Shown: piece after piece, positions 1-12,130 of the stretch
Layout: every line of letters starts with the position of its first letter
Position numbering within the stretch: position 1 is the stretch's first letter
NCBI GenBank assembly: GCA_954871525.1
Contig: OX940861.1
Span: forward strand, 9,098,842 to 9,162,841
Direction of reading: 5' to 3'
Length of the DNA stretch: 64,000 nucleotides
DNA from: Parietaria judaica
Taxonomy: Eukaryota > Streptophyta > Magnoliopsida > Rosales > Urticaceae
Notes under the pieces: generated by a model
Databases searched by the model: none
Told to the model about the DNA's origin: nothing
What the model saw: only the letters and a program-made list of their open reading frames with translations
Made by a program: the position numbers and the translations under genes

Positions 1-713
1 CCCTTGTTTCGGGAATGATAGAAAAAATCAAAATTTATTGGGATTCACCCCCGTTTTCGTTTTGCTTCTGTTCTATACTAGATCCTCGAATTATGTTTAC
101 TTTCGGGCCATTGATGTTAGCAATCGGGGAACACATAGGGGTGGATTACACTGATTATGTTAAGGTTGTTAATGAAGCGTTTTATGAATTGTACAGTGAA
201 TACGACCGGCGGTTCCCATAGTTCAACATCGTGGCGGAGCAGCGGGCATTGATGGAAAGCCCAACCAAAACCGGACTAGCGTTTAGCCGGAGATGCAAGC
301 AACGATTAGATCGCGGGGAAGCATCGGGGTCGGGTACGCCACCTTCACGGGCGGACGACACGGAATGCGCACCGGCAGAAGTGAAGCGGTACTACGGAAT
401 TCGGGTCGACGATGAAGATGATTCCTTCGATGTGATCGCGTGGTGGAAGAATCAACGGGACAGGTTCCCGATATTGGCGAGAATGGCGAGGGATATACTG
501 TCCATCCCCATTTCAAGTGTTGCTTCGAAGAGCGCATTCAGTACGGCTAATAATATCATCGACGATCGGAGAACGGGAATGAGCAACACACACCTCGAGC
601 AAGCAGTGGTATTGAATGATTGGATGTTCCGTAACCCTGTGATAGCCCAACGGTCCGAACCAACTGAACTGGATGTATTGACTGAAAAGTTTAACGCCTT
701 AGTCCCCGAGTGA
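1..713 (+). pseudogene. hAT-family transposase, C-terminal part (RICESLEEPER/DAYSLEEPER type)
   Basis: The reading frame is open from the first bases of the window. Residues near the start (EKIKIYW, then ILDPR) match the conserved block in which hAT transposases carry a KYW...LDPR motif in the RNase H-like catalytic region. Residues encoded at about 445-640 (WWKNQRDRFPILARMARDIL, IPISSVASKSAFST, then NNIIDDRR and L-N-DWM) are the hAT C-terminal dimerisation domain. A TAG at 219-221 interrupts the frame between the two blocks, and both sides stay in the same frame, so one substitution splits it. The stop at 711-713 is the natural end. The N-terminal BED zinc finger and the first catalytic residues lie outside the window. 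It is probably non-functional; domesticated hAT genes exist, but the internal stop argues against that here. Confidence 0.8.
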
Positions 714-1330
714 TGCAAAGTAACCGCCAATGATGTGCTCTTTCCTCTCTTGGTTTTATGTCCCTAAGAAGAGTTTTACAAGAGAGGTTTTAGTGAGGCA
801 TCTTGTAATATTTACACTAATATTTACAGCTTTCTTCCACCTTATTGTAATATTCACAATGAATAATACAACTTTTTAAAAAAAAAAATCTCGTTCCACC
901 ATATTTATTTAATTACTATTAAATTTGTTCAAATTATTGTAATATGTTACAAATTAATATTTATTAACATATGTTACAAATTAAAAAGTAACATAAATAA
1001 AATTATTAATATGTTACAAAATAATAAATTATAACATACTTAAATATAAATTTGAAATAAATAAATTATACATAATAATTATAAATAATTAACATACCTA
1101 TATATAATTTTGAAATAATTAATAAAGTTTGATGGTTAAATTCGGGTAAAAACTAATAAAATTAAACATTGGAAACAAATAGGTACATATGCCGCAAACA
1201 GCACATCCACATTTCTCGCGAACTCGCGACTCATCGCGACCCCTCCACCCGCGACGCATCGCGACTCCTTCTTTGGCGATTTTTCACGATTTGGTCGCGA
1301 CTCGCCGCGACACCGCGAGTTGCAGCTCTA
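1..1330 (+). mobile_element. hAT DNA transposon, right-hand part
   Basis: The left end lies outside the window. The block holds the C-terminal half of an hAT transposase (1-713), an AT-rich spacer, then about 115 bases packed with TCGCGAC/CGCGAC motifs on both strands (1217-1320), and ends in TTGCAGCTCTA at 1320-1330. The reverse complement, TAGAGCTGCAAC, fits plant hAT termini (TAGRGxTGxxAA). Subterminal short repeats of this kind are typical transposase-binding arrays of hAT elements. Because the left end is missing, the 8-bp target duplication cannot be checked, so the right boundary is inferred from the terminal motif only. Confidence 0.72.
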
Positions 1331-3910
1331 AATAACTCACTATTTACTCTATTAGAGAAGGCCAATCAGAGCGAGCAACGGTGTCCGAACTGACGAGGGC
1401 ACCTGGCTGCTCGTGCCGAAGAAACAAAAAAAAAAGGCAATGCTCAACTTGTTAGAGGACGGTAGTAATTTATTTAAAATTAATAATGTCATAAATACTT
1501 TATTTTTTTTTATTTTATCGTAAAAAACAAATTTTACTCACGATCAAAATTTTTAATATTCACTATTTTACCTCTAGAAAAAAAAATGTTTTATTATTAT
1601 TTGATCTAACATAATTTAACGTGTCATTAACAAAAATCCCTCTTTCGCAATAAATATGTATCCAAAAGTTAAGAGCACGTATAATTTTTATTAAATCAAA
1701 AGTAGAGATAATTCTAAAGAGAAACATAATAGCAAATATTTTGAACTCCAATTGTGAAAATAGCGAATATTAATTCTATACAATGCCAAAACAAAATTAT
1801 ACTACTACAAATAAAAATATCAACCGTTTATGTTGTTATTATTTTTCTAATCTTAAATCATAATTTTGATATATTTAGAACGTTTTTTTTAGAAAGCATG
1901 AAATCTACCCATTAATTAAATTTTAGTTGGACAGCCCGGAGTGGCCAGGGCGTAGACGTAAGCGTTCAATGATCAGACCGCGCGGGCAAAACGGGCTGCG
2001 AGAGCGAGCGCGGTTGGCTGCGATTGCCTTTGATGGACTAATTCTTATTTATAATTTTATATAGTAATTTGGAATGGCTTTAGATTAAGATTAGTAAAGG
2101 TTTAAGCGAGTAAAACTTTTTAATAATTTCCCAATCCCGAGCTGCTATTATTCCTCGATCAAGATTAAAGTAAGGGAAAGGAACCCTTATAAATAAATAG
2201 GAAATTAAAAAGTGTTCCTTTTAATAGTTGATGGTATGATAATGATAGTGTCATAGCTAAGTACGCCATTAACAATTAATCCATAGTGTGATCGTTCTTT
2301 AATTAATTAATAAAAGCTTTCTTTTTCTTTTTCTTAATTACATTAAATTCCATAACAAACGTTTGTCTTTTTGGGGTTGTGATTCACGTATGATTGATAT
2401 TTCCATTGTCCACCGACTTGATTATTTAATAAACTATGAAATTAGTAAAAATTTAAATTTTAAATAGCATAAAATTACAATACGTTGTTGGTCTTGTCGT
2501 TTCCTTTCACATACCGCAATTTCAGGCATTATTCAACTACTTGCCAATTTTTTCTATATTTTCAAGATCTATATTTCCGTGTTAAAATGTAATCGTATAT
2601 AAACAAATAAAATGCTTATATTACTATTTCCTAAATGCTTCAAAAAATTTGACAAGACAAACACCATTTTGGGAAATTTTAAGAGCTCGATTAAATTTGA
2701 TTATTTTATGGCTTTCCAATAATAATGAAACCAAAAAATTAAAAATATTCATGAATGAACTTAGACATTCTAAGAAGTCAAAACATAAAATTATTATATA
2801 CAAATTAAATATTTATTTGTGAGACAAAAAAACATGGAGGACACAAACATTGTAATAATATCATTGACAGTTGCACGTTTTGCATTTTATTCTAAAGCCA
2901 CACAACCATTTAATTGAAGTAGTCACGTAAATTCGATAATGAAGTCTTTTAAATAATTCATTTTCTTTATTTTTCCTACCACGCTGAATAAACCTCTTTT
3001 ATTTTATAGCACCGTTTATATATAAATATAATAAAATGCAGTGATCGAATTAAATACCAAATAGATTTCTGTTAATACATTGATAAAAGTCAAATGAAGT
3101 AGTCGTAGCTAAGACTAAGACTGCACCACCGAGATTAATTAATTTGTTAATATTAATCATGAGAATACTTGAAAAATGATTAGATATTTCTTAAATTTTT
3201 AATCATGTAATGATTAAAGATCGAAAAAGAAATTCAGAATGACAGATTCACATCATGTTTGAAGCGAGTGACATCTTATTATTTTTTATCATAAAGTCTA
3301 AAATTAAGAAACAAGAATTGCTAATGCTCATACATAAATAGTTAAAGACTCATTGCAAAAAAAAAAAAAAAAAAAAACTTAATTATTTAAATCTCAAATT
3401 AGCCCTTTAATGATAATCACTCCTAACCCAAGCTAATCCATCATGTATTTCAAGGGCCTACATGTCTTGAAACAATTTTTTTTTTGTATGTTGTCGCAAT
3501 AATAAGAACTTTCTATACATAGTTCCACTTAGTCTTTAGAAAGCTGGCATCCATGTACATTGTACCATATTCTATATTATGGTTCTTGCACTAAGTTTTT
3601 TATTTTTATTTTTACTAATATAACCCTCATGTGGACCAAGTCAATCATGAATTTATCTACCTCTTGTGTGAACAGCATAAGAAAAAATAAATGTATCTTA
3701 GCCAATAAATTAAATGCATTTAGTGTATACTCATTCTATTTTCGGTAGATAAGGACTTATCACCTTATTCTCTCAATCAATTATTCATAACTGTAAATTG
3801 TAAAATACTTATTCTTAGTACAATAATACAATTTTATTCATGGTTCCTTTTAGTACTATAAGTTTTGTCTATATACATATATACAATAAATGTCAGAAAT
3901 AATAATAATA

Positions 3911-3998
<88 letters not shown>

Positions 3999-6582
3999 AA
4001 GAAGAGACGAACGCATAAACCTGTTAATTGTGTTATTTTCTCTCATTCTATCCCCAATAATTAAATGTGGATATATTTTCATAAATAATAAATCATATCA
4101 TTGCGTTATGTGCATTTTGTGAATTCTTGTAGTTGTGACAAATGGAGTTTATGTGGGACCCACACGAGGGTGACGATGACGTGGCAGAGGCCGGAGATCG
4201 CGTGGAGCTGCTCACAGCTCGACAAAAGCACCGCCGGCTTTGGTGGCCCGCCGGTTGTGAGAACAACGACTCTTGAAGCCACGTGGATTCGCCACGTGTC
4301 AATACTGCACGAATCATGTAAATCTAGTCACGTGCGGTTCGTGTGTTTTAGACTGTTTTATGAGCTCACCCATTATCCCAGCAACAGAGCCGAACCCATA
4401 AATAATTGTGAAAAGACAAAATTGCCCTGAAGTTCACACGCGTCGAGTTTTGGCCTTTTGAGGATTCCGAGGAATCCAAGAAGACTGTGCCTTATCTCGT
4501 GTGTTCTTTATAATTTTCACTATTTCTTTTAGTAATTAGCAGTGATGCCCTTTTGAATATTGTTTTTTTACACTTTGTCCTTAAATTTAGCTCTTTAGCA
4601 ATTGGCATTTATTAGTTCACATTTCACATACTGTAAAATGTAGCACATTTTTTTTTTTTTGAAGAAATGTAGCACATGATTCTATACACGTTAAAAATGT
4701 GCAAAAAATTATTATTATTATTATTGTTATTTGAGTGGAAAAAAATATTAATGTGAAGGTAGTTTTATTAATTTATTATCTTTATTCAACTTCATAAATT
4801 GTAGTACGTTTTTTTTAATTAGTGCATTGCTTGCTTAACAGTAACTCTATAATATGGTTTGAAATAATCATTTGTTGTGTATTAAGACATTATTTTTGTA
4901 ATTTTTTTAATATCTATAAAAACATAGACATAATGCACCAAAATACAAAATTAAGGGGGATTAGCGCCCATCACTTTGATTTACCACGTGACGGCGACTT
5001 TGTGAAATCCGTGATTTAATTCTATGGCTGATCTATAGATTAATTTAATATTTTCAATAAATCGTTGGTCAGAGCCAGAGGTGTGTCTGGACTCTGGATA
5101 CTGGATAGATATAGTCTTACACGATGGTTAACTTAACTTTGGTAATGGCAAAAGTAATTATTTTAAGATATGGTAATGACAAAAGTCATATCGTGTCCTT
5201 TGTGGTGCCATAAAAAATTAATGTTCCGTTTTTCACTGAAAGCTTGTGTCGGTGGACAGCAAGGACTCAAAGATAGGCTTCATGATAATATATTTTTAAT
5301 TCCATCATACGAAACCATAACCTTGGATTATATATTAACTTACACTTCGAGCTCGTGTAATCCCATTCAAATTCAACCCCATAAACAAATAAATATTTCA
5401 CTTTGGATCTCAAATATTAAAATCCGGCTGGATCAATAAAAATAAAAATAGAAACTTATCCGCAATTAGCATACTTTATTAGTGTGCTTTATGTATTAAT
5501 TTATTTATACTTGTTAAACTATGTAAAATAATATAGTATAATATTATCTTATGAGATATTGGCAATGAAAATTATTATGTTAATCAAAATGTTGCAATTA
5601 ATGTTTGCTGTTATGCACTTGCAAACCACAAACTGATAGATCTAAAATTTAACTGTAATTTTTTTTTTTTTGAAAATTTTGTATTAACTTTAGTGATATT
5701 TATTTTATTTGTACTAATAGATCTAAAATATGATGCTACATATTAGTTTATTTAACTTAGATACATATTTTTAAAAGTGGTCAAAACGATAATAAATTTT
5801 CAGTTTGACCCCATTCATATGATTAAACATATTCACCGAAATGAATTAGTAAACATAATTGATAATGTGGTATGGGTTGTGTTTGTTTTCATATATTTGC
5901 TATTATTTTAAACCCGACATATCTTTTGGTTATAGATATTAGATTGGCAGAAAATGTGTGAACATTCTATTTTTTGCATAAATACAAAGGCATTATATGA
6001 TAACTTAATGTAATAAATTGGGAAATAATACATGATAAATACAAATGGCCTTATGATGCTGCCTACTTTTTTATTGGCCTCACGAGCATTAATTATATTA
6101 GACAAATTATATAAAATGAAAAGAAGTTGCCCTTTTGGCAAGATAGAGATTACAAACAGTACTAGTAGTAGTAGAGAAGCAATTCAAGTCCACCAAAAAA
6201 TAATAAAAATCAAATTTTTATGAAACTATTGGACCGCATTGTTCTAATTTGGCATATAATTAATGGTAAGATTTGCTTAAAGTAGAAGGACCATAAATGC
6301 ATTACATCTAACTAAGAGCTAGAATTTAATAAACCAGTGTCGATCCTCAATCAATTTTCACCACACGCATCAGTATCAACATGGTTAAATACTTTATAAT
6401 TTAAATTACTGGTAATGACATTAATACCCCCGTTAAACTTTTTAAAAGTAACATTTTGTTTCGTACGCGATTAAGATAATGAAAATTGTTAAATTGTAAG
6501 TAGCAAAGATCAAGTTTTTCCGATTTCCAATCGATATTCAAATAGTGTAGCGACTCATGTCATGTCATCATGATAATGGACT
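1331..6582. other. AT-rich intergenic DNA
   Basis: No supported gene. Short ORFs here are AT-biased and resemble nothing I recognise. A GC-rich patch at 1928-2035 and a second at 4140-4330 stand out from the background; the second carries CACGTG-type G-box motifs (GCCACGTGG, GCCACGTGTC at about 4278-4300). A compound microsatellite lies at 3899-4007. Some of this is probably decayed transposon sequence. Confidence 0.6.
3899..4007. repeat. Compound microsatellite (AAT)n-(AAG)n
   Basis: About 70 bases of ATA/AAT repeats pass directly into about 36 bases of GAA/AAG repeats. The apparent poly-Ile/poly-Arg and poly-Leu/poly-Ile ORFs across it are translation of the repeat and not genes. Confidence 0.95.
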
Positions 6583-7174
6583 GTAGAGGTGTGCAAAATA
6601 ACCGGTAACCGAATTTTAAAACCGTAACCGAAAATTATCCGGTTTAAAATAACCGTAACCGAATTATTTTGAAAACATGTCAAGGTTAGACGTATTCGGT
6701 TTCAAACAGGATAATGTTACAGGTTATTTATTTTTCAAAACAGGTTATTTTTGTAACCGGTTTTAATATTGTTTATTTTTTTAATATTTTAAAATTAAAT
6801 CAAGTAGGTTTTCCCTCTTTCAGTCAAAGCCTCTTCGACTTGCTGAACTGGATATTTTTTATTTATTTATAATTGTTGTACTTTTTGGATTTATGTTTTG
6901 GACCGGTATATATCTTTTTGGATTCGGTTGTTTTATTGCGATTTATTTTGGACCGATATGTTTTATCGTTGCGATAAACTCTATTGAATGCTATATTAAA
7001 AAAAAAAAAAACAGGTTAAGGTTATTAAACAGGTTAATCATATTTTGATAACCATAAATTAGGTTAACCGGTTTTAAAAACAGATTAAGGTTATTAAAAC
7101 ATGACTAACTGGAATTAGGTTAAGGATACCAAATAGTGAAAAATAAACAGGTTAACCGACCAGTTGCAGCCCTA
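6583..7174. mobile_element. Non-autonomous hAT MITE (about 591 bp)
   Basis: The left end is TAGAGGTGTGCAAAATAACC (6584-6603) and the right end reads CCAGTTGCAGCCCTA (7160-7174), whose reverse complement is TAGGGCTGCAACTGG. Both are hAT-type termini. The 8-bp word AATGGACT occurs immediately outside on both sides (6575-6582 and 7174-7181), or ATGGACT plus one variable base if the terminal T/A is counted in the element. The interior is filled with variants of AACCGGTAACCG and its complement, the subterminal repeat class expected for hAT transposase binding. There is no coding capacity. Confidence 0.85.
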
Positions 7175-7239
7175 ATGGACTAGGCACATATTTGTTTGTT
7201 TACTTTCCTGGGCTACATGCTTGGTTAACTATTCTTGTG

Positions 7240-7803
7240 GAGTCTAGCGGATCGGACGCTCCGCTAACCGTCGGCCCGGATCCGAGTCCTCCAACCCTTT
7301 ACCGCAAATTTGTGGGGCCCAAGATATAGGTCGGCGACCGCAGAGAACCAGACCCTCCGTTGGGTAGGTCGACGGTCGTCTGATCGGACCCTCTACTAAC
7401 CGTTGGGCTGGAACCGGGTCTTCCAACCCGTTTACCGCAAAGTTGTGGGCCCCGGGATATAGGTCGATGATCGTGTATGGAGTAGTCGATGATTGGGGAG
7501 AGCCGGGGGGTGATGATATATGATGTTGCACCTCGTCACATATAGCGAGGCTGCCTACGCACCCAGTTGTAGTCAAGTAGGATTAGGTCATCACGTAGTT
7601 CAATGTCGGCGATTAGGGAGTGCGAACCTGGGCTTGCATGGGCGAGCCGAGAGCTGATAGTGAGACGGGGGTCGGTCGACGTTCGGACCTTCCTCTGACG
7701 CCTCCTCTCTTTCTAGCTTCTCCACCTTTATCTCAGGGGGGTCGGGGATTCCTCCGATGCCTTCTCTCTAGATAGCTCCGACGGTAGTCGGGTATTTAAA
7801 CCG

Positions 7804-7850
<47 letters not shown>

Positions 7851-8104
7851 ACAATAAGAGAGAGAGAGATAAATCAAAGTTAGCTGTAGAAAGGGTTTGA
7901 ATCGGAATACCGTTTGAATGAAATGAAATTCTTATTTATAGGAGGGGCCAGGAGTCTATGTGCAATTATGGCGCTTTTTATAAATTAACCTTTATCTTGA
8001 TAGTAAAAATTGTTTTCACATTTTTTGGGCTTTTCGATTTTGAGATATGGGCCTCCGATTGACGTTTTCGGGCCAAAATTGATTTTTGAAAAACATACAT
8101 AACA
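7240..8104 (-). mobile_element. LTR fragment of the TGTTATG...CATTAACA non-autonomous LTR family
   Basis: Read on the minus strand the block starts at 8104 with TGTTATGTATGTTTTT, close to the start of the LTRs at 18944 and 52263. It shares with the 51603-52263 solo LTR a segment with ACCTCGTCAC, CTGCCTACG and TCAGGTCATCA-like words (7518-7600 versus 51765-51835) and a TATA-like element followed by a similar leader (7930-7960, minus strand). A clear right end and 5-bp duplication were not found, so it may be truncated. It contains an imperfect 132-bp tandem duplication (7250 and 7382) and a (TA)n tract at 7806-7849. Confidence 0.6.
7806..7849. repeat. (TA)n microsatellite
   Basis: About 21 TA units inside the 7240-8104 LTR fragment. 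Confidence 0.95.
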
Positions 8105-9677
8105 ATAATCGAAAACTTCTCCGTACAAAAGCAACTTAAAATCTAACTACTTTAAGAAAAAAAATTATGAAAATTGTCATAAATCGAAGGAATTTTTTAA
8201 GAAATTTAAAAATTGCATATTCACATTTTACCTGTTCGAGGGAGAAAAATGACTCAAACCTTCAAGTGTAACTATTGTCTTTGTGTTCGAGATTTTTATT
8301 TTCAAAAAGATATACATAGTTTAGATTGTAGAGAGTATTTGAATGCCCTCAAATTCTCTAAAAAAAAAAACAATGCCCTAAAAAAAAAAATACTCTCTAC
8401 AGTCTCGCAAAAAAAAAAAAAAAAAACTCTCTACATAGTTTAGATTGTAGAGAGTATTTATGCGAATAATTGGACTGTAGAGAGTATTGTTTTTTTTAGA
8501 GTTAGACTGTAGAGAGTATTGTTAATCAAACTATCAATATGCCAAATTGACGCGTGCATCTTACGCTATTTGGTCGAGCGTGGTATAAAGTATAGGCCTT
8601 ATGATATTTACCCAAAACGCACAGTTTTGTAGCTTCAAATTTAGCAGCTGAGGCTTTTCGCTATTGAGGACTCGGTCATATATGTACCACTTTTACCCTT
8701 TCCTTAAATTGAGACGACCGTGACCTGTGGATTTCCCCAGAGGGCCGTTTTGGTCAAAACGACATTCGCAAAATAACAAGAAACGTTTTAGTTAGGACAT
8801 AAAAACCAAAAGGAAAAAACAATAACAACCCTTTTTACTCCATAATCATTCTTTTTTATTTTACGATTAATTTTTTCTTTCTTCAGACAAAGCTTCGTTT
8901 AATTTACGCGACGATGTTGAAGGGCGAGGAAGAAGATGAATGATCCAATGGGAAGAAGGACGATCGAGATCTGGAATCGATAAGCATCGTCCAATGATCG
9001 ATTATTACGTTTCTGTATTTGGTATTTCTACAGAAATTCCGAAGGAAAGACAATTTTGTCGTCGTCGCATATAAGGAAAGTTCAAGGACTCGGGCTTCCG
9101 TTTTCTCTGTAATTATTTATTGGGGATTCATTTATTATATAATGCGAGTGGGTGAAAATAAAAAAAAAATTGGGTGAGAATTTGGGATTTAATTTGGGGA
9201 AATATTAGATATTACGAGGAGGGAGAAGAACGTGGTGTCCTTATATGTTGTTGTTAGAAAGTTAATCCCTTTCATTTTAATATTTTTATTTATTATTATT
9301 ATTATATGAGTTTTTGGTGTTCCCTCTTTTTTTAAAAAATCAAAATTCTGGAATCGAAATCAAAGACGTGTTGAGCTGTTACCAATCTCTTTCCCATTCT
9401 CTCTCTCTCTCTCTGCTTCTTATTACAGTCCCTTTGCAAGCTGTAACCTAACCAGAGAGCTCTTTTAAATCTCTCTCTTCTCTTCTCTCTCCCAACAAGC
9501 CAAACCCAGTTCACAGTTTCCTCATAAATTTGTGTCCCAATGTCGCTGTGACTTGGTGAGTTCGCACACGCGTCGCTCTCTCTCGGACAATGCGATCATA
9601 ATCCTGCCCTCTTCCCACTTCTCTCTCCTCTCGTTCTCTCTCTAGCTCCGTCGAAAGTTGAAGCTCGACCTCTAGAA
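8105..9677. other. Upstream region and leader of the CSLC12 gene
   Basis: The left part (8312-8520) holds several copies of TTAGATTGTAGAGAGTATT in direct and inverted orientation. From about 8880 the sequence becomes transcript-like. A CT-rich tract at 9395-9500 and again at 9570-9650 precedes the CSLC12 start codon at 9678, as is common for plant 5' leaders. No ORF here looks coding, and a transcription start cannot be fixed from sequence alone. Confidence 0.5.
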
Positions 9678-12130
9678 ATGGCACCATTGTTCGACTGGTG
9701 GGCGAAGGAGAGCCACCGGGGGACTCCGGTGGTGGTCAAGATGGAGAATCCCAACTGGTCCATGGTCGAGCTCGAGTCGCCGGAGGACGACGACGTCTTC
9801 CTCTCCGGGTCAGCCTCGCCGGGTCGGGTCAAGGACCGGACCCGCGGGAAGAACGCCAAGCAGCTCACGTGGGTGCTCCTCCTCAAAGCCCACCGCGCCG
9901 CGGGGTGTCTAACCTCCATCGCGGCGGCGATTCGCCGCCGCGTCCAGTCGGGCCGGACCGACTCGGCCCGGAAGCCCAACCGGGTCTTCCAGACCTGCCT
10001 GAAGCTCTTCCTCTGGGTGTCGCTCATCCTCCTGGGCTTCGAGCTCGCCGCGTACAGCCGAGGCTGGCATTTGGGCGCCGAGAGCTTTCGTCTGAGGGAG
10101 GGGCTCTTAACGACGTCGTTCGCGGTTCGGGGCGTGTTCGACTGGGCGTACGCGAGGTGGGTCCGGGTCCGGGTCGAGTACTTGGCTCCTCCGCTTCAGT
10201 TCCTGGCCAATGCCTGCATCGTTCTGTTCCTTATCCAGAGCCTGGACAGGCTTATCCTGTGCCTGGGCTGTTTCTGGATCCGGCTCAGGAAGATCAAACC
10301 CGTCGCCAAAGTGGGTCCCTCCGATCTCGAGTCCGGCGAGAAAGGGTATTTCCCCATGGTCCTCATTCAGATCCCCATGTGCAACGAGAAGGAGGTAAAT
10401 TCAAATTACTCCATTGATTATTCCCTAAACCTTTTTGAATCCCCAAATGTGGGGTCTAATCTGTGAGATTGTTCGAGCGAATTGCAGGTTTATCAGCAGT
10501 CGATTGGGGCGGTGTGCAACCTGGAGTGGCCGAAGTCGAAGATGCTGATTCAGATTCTGGACGATTCCGACGATCCGACGACGCAGTCGCTGATAAAGGA
10601 GGAGGTGCACAAGTGGCAGCGAGAGGGCGCCCGCATTGTGTACCGGCACCGCGTGATCAGGGACGGTTATAAAGCCGGGAATCTGAAGTCCGCCATGGGC
10701 TGCAATTACGTGAGAGATTACGAGTTTGTCGCGATCTTCGACGCTGACTTTCAGCCCAACTCTGACTTCCTCATCCGGACGGTCCCTCACTTCAAGGTAG
10801 TAACTGCTTTGACAGTTTTACTTATTTCCGACAATGACGCGAAGTAAAGAACTCGAAATTGACCGGTTGTTTGCTCGAATAGGACAACGACGACTTGGCT
10901 TTAGTTCAGGCGAGGTGGTCGTTTGTGAACAAAGACGAGAATCTGCTCACGAGGTTACAGAACATCAACTTGGCGTTCCACTTCGAGGTGGAACAGCAAG
11001 TTAACGGAATTTTCCTCAACTTCTTCGGCTTCAACGGCACGGCCGGAGTTTGGAGGATCAAAGCCTTGGAGGATTGCGGTGGGTGGATGGAGCGGACAAC
11101 CGTGGAGGACATGGACATTGCCGTCCGGGCTCATCTCCATGGCTGGAAGTTCATCTTCCTCAACGACGTCGAGGTACTTTACTTAAATACCCTTGTCTTG
11201 CTCGGGATTTGATCAAATGCCACTGCCAAATTGAAGTTTAATTTAACTATGTGTTTGTAAATTTGCAGTGTCAATGCGAATTGCCGGAATCATACGAAGC
11301 GTACGGGAAACAACAACACAGATGGCACTCCGGCCCTATGCAATTGTTCCGGCTCTGCTTGCCCGCCATTATCAAATCCAAGGTAACAACCGAACAATTA
11401 ACCTAACTGTGCTATAGCCTTGTCGATGAACGAACGCTCGTGTTTTGTATTATCTTATCCGGCAAAACCCTAACCGTTTTCTCGTCCGTGGCAACAGATC
11501 AGTGTGTGGAAGAAGTTCAACATGATCTTCCTCTTCTTCTTGCTCCGGAAACTGATCCTTCCGTTCTACTCATTCACGCTCTTCTGCATAATCCTCCCAA
11601 TGACGATGTTTGTGCCCGAGGCCACGCTCCCGGCGTGGGTGGTCTGCTACATTCCGGCGACCATGTCCTTCCTCAATATCTTACCCTCGCCCAAGTCATT
11701 CCCGTTCATCGTACCCTACCTCCTCTTCGAGAACACCATGTCGGTGACCAAGTTCAACGCCATGATTTCCGGACTCTTCCAGCTTGGGAGCGCGTACGAG
11801 TGGGTCGTGACGAAAAAATCAGGGCGGTCCTCGGAGGGTGACCTGGCGGGGATGGTCGAGAAGGAAACAAAGCACCAGCGAGGCGTCTCGGTGCCGAATT
11901 TGAACGACATGAAGGAGGAGATCGTGAAGCAGCAAGAACTCAAGAAGAAGACAAAGAAGAAGAAGCAGAACAAGATTTACACCAAGGAGTTGGCGTTAGC
12001 TTTCCTCTTGTTGACCGCCGCGGCCAGAAGCTTGCTCTCAGCTCAGGGCATCCACTTCTACTTCTTGCTGTTCCAAGGCATTTCGTTCTTGCTCGTTGGC
12101 CTCGACTTGATCGGCGAGCAAGTTCAGTGA
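9678..12130 (+). CDS. CSLC12: Cellulose-synthase-like C glycosyltransferase (xyloglucan beta-1,4-glucan synthase), CSLC12 type
   Basis: A Golgi membrane GT2 enzyme family that makes the beta-1,4-glucan backbone of xyloglucan from UDP-glucose. Exons: 9678-10394, 10488-10796, 10883-11173, 11269-11382, 11498-12130. All introns are GT-AG and phase 0, giving 687 aa, within the usual CSLC range. Visible: membrane segments near residues 105-126 and 172-201; catalytic motifs DDSDD (264-268), DAD (324-326), ED in TTVED (417-418) and QQHRW (454-458); several C-terminal membrane segments; a charged lysine-rich loop before the last two; end at [10 protein letters not shown]. The N-terminus [10 protein letters not shown]...[15 protein letters not shown] is typical of CSLC12 rather than CSLC4, 5 or 6. 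The start codon is the first in frame after a CT-rich leader. Exon 1 is markedly GC-rich compared with the flanks. No disruption is seen, so it is probably functional. Confidence 0.95.

Noticed and set aside
3834..4122. Two overlapping ORFs (82 and 85 codons) on opposite strands
   Set aside because: They are translations of the (AAT)n-(AAG)n microsatellite (poly-Ile, poly-Arg, poly-Leu).
4101..4430. ORFs of 109 and 74 codons in a GC-rich patch
   Set aside because: Opposite strands, no recognisable domain; more likely a promoter-like or transposon-derived GC patch with G-boxes.
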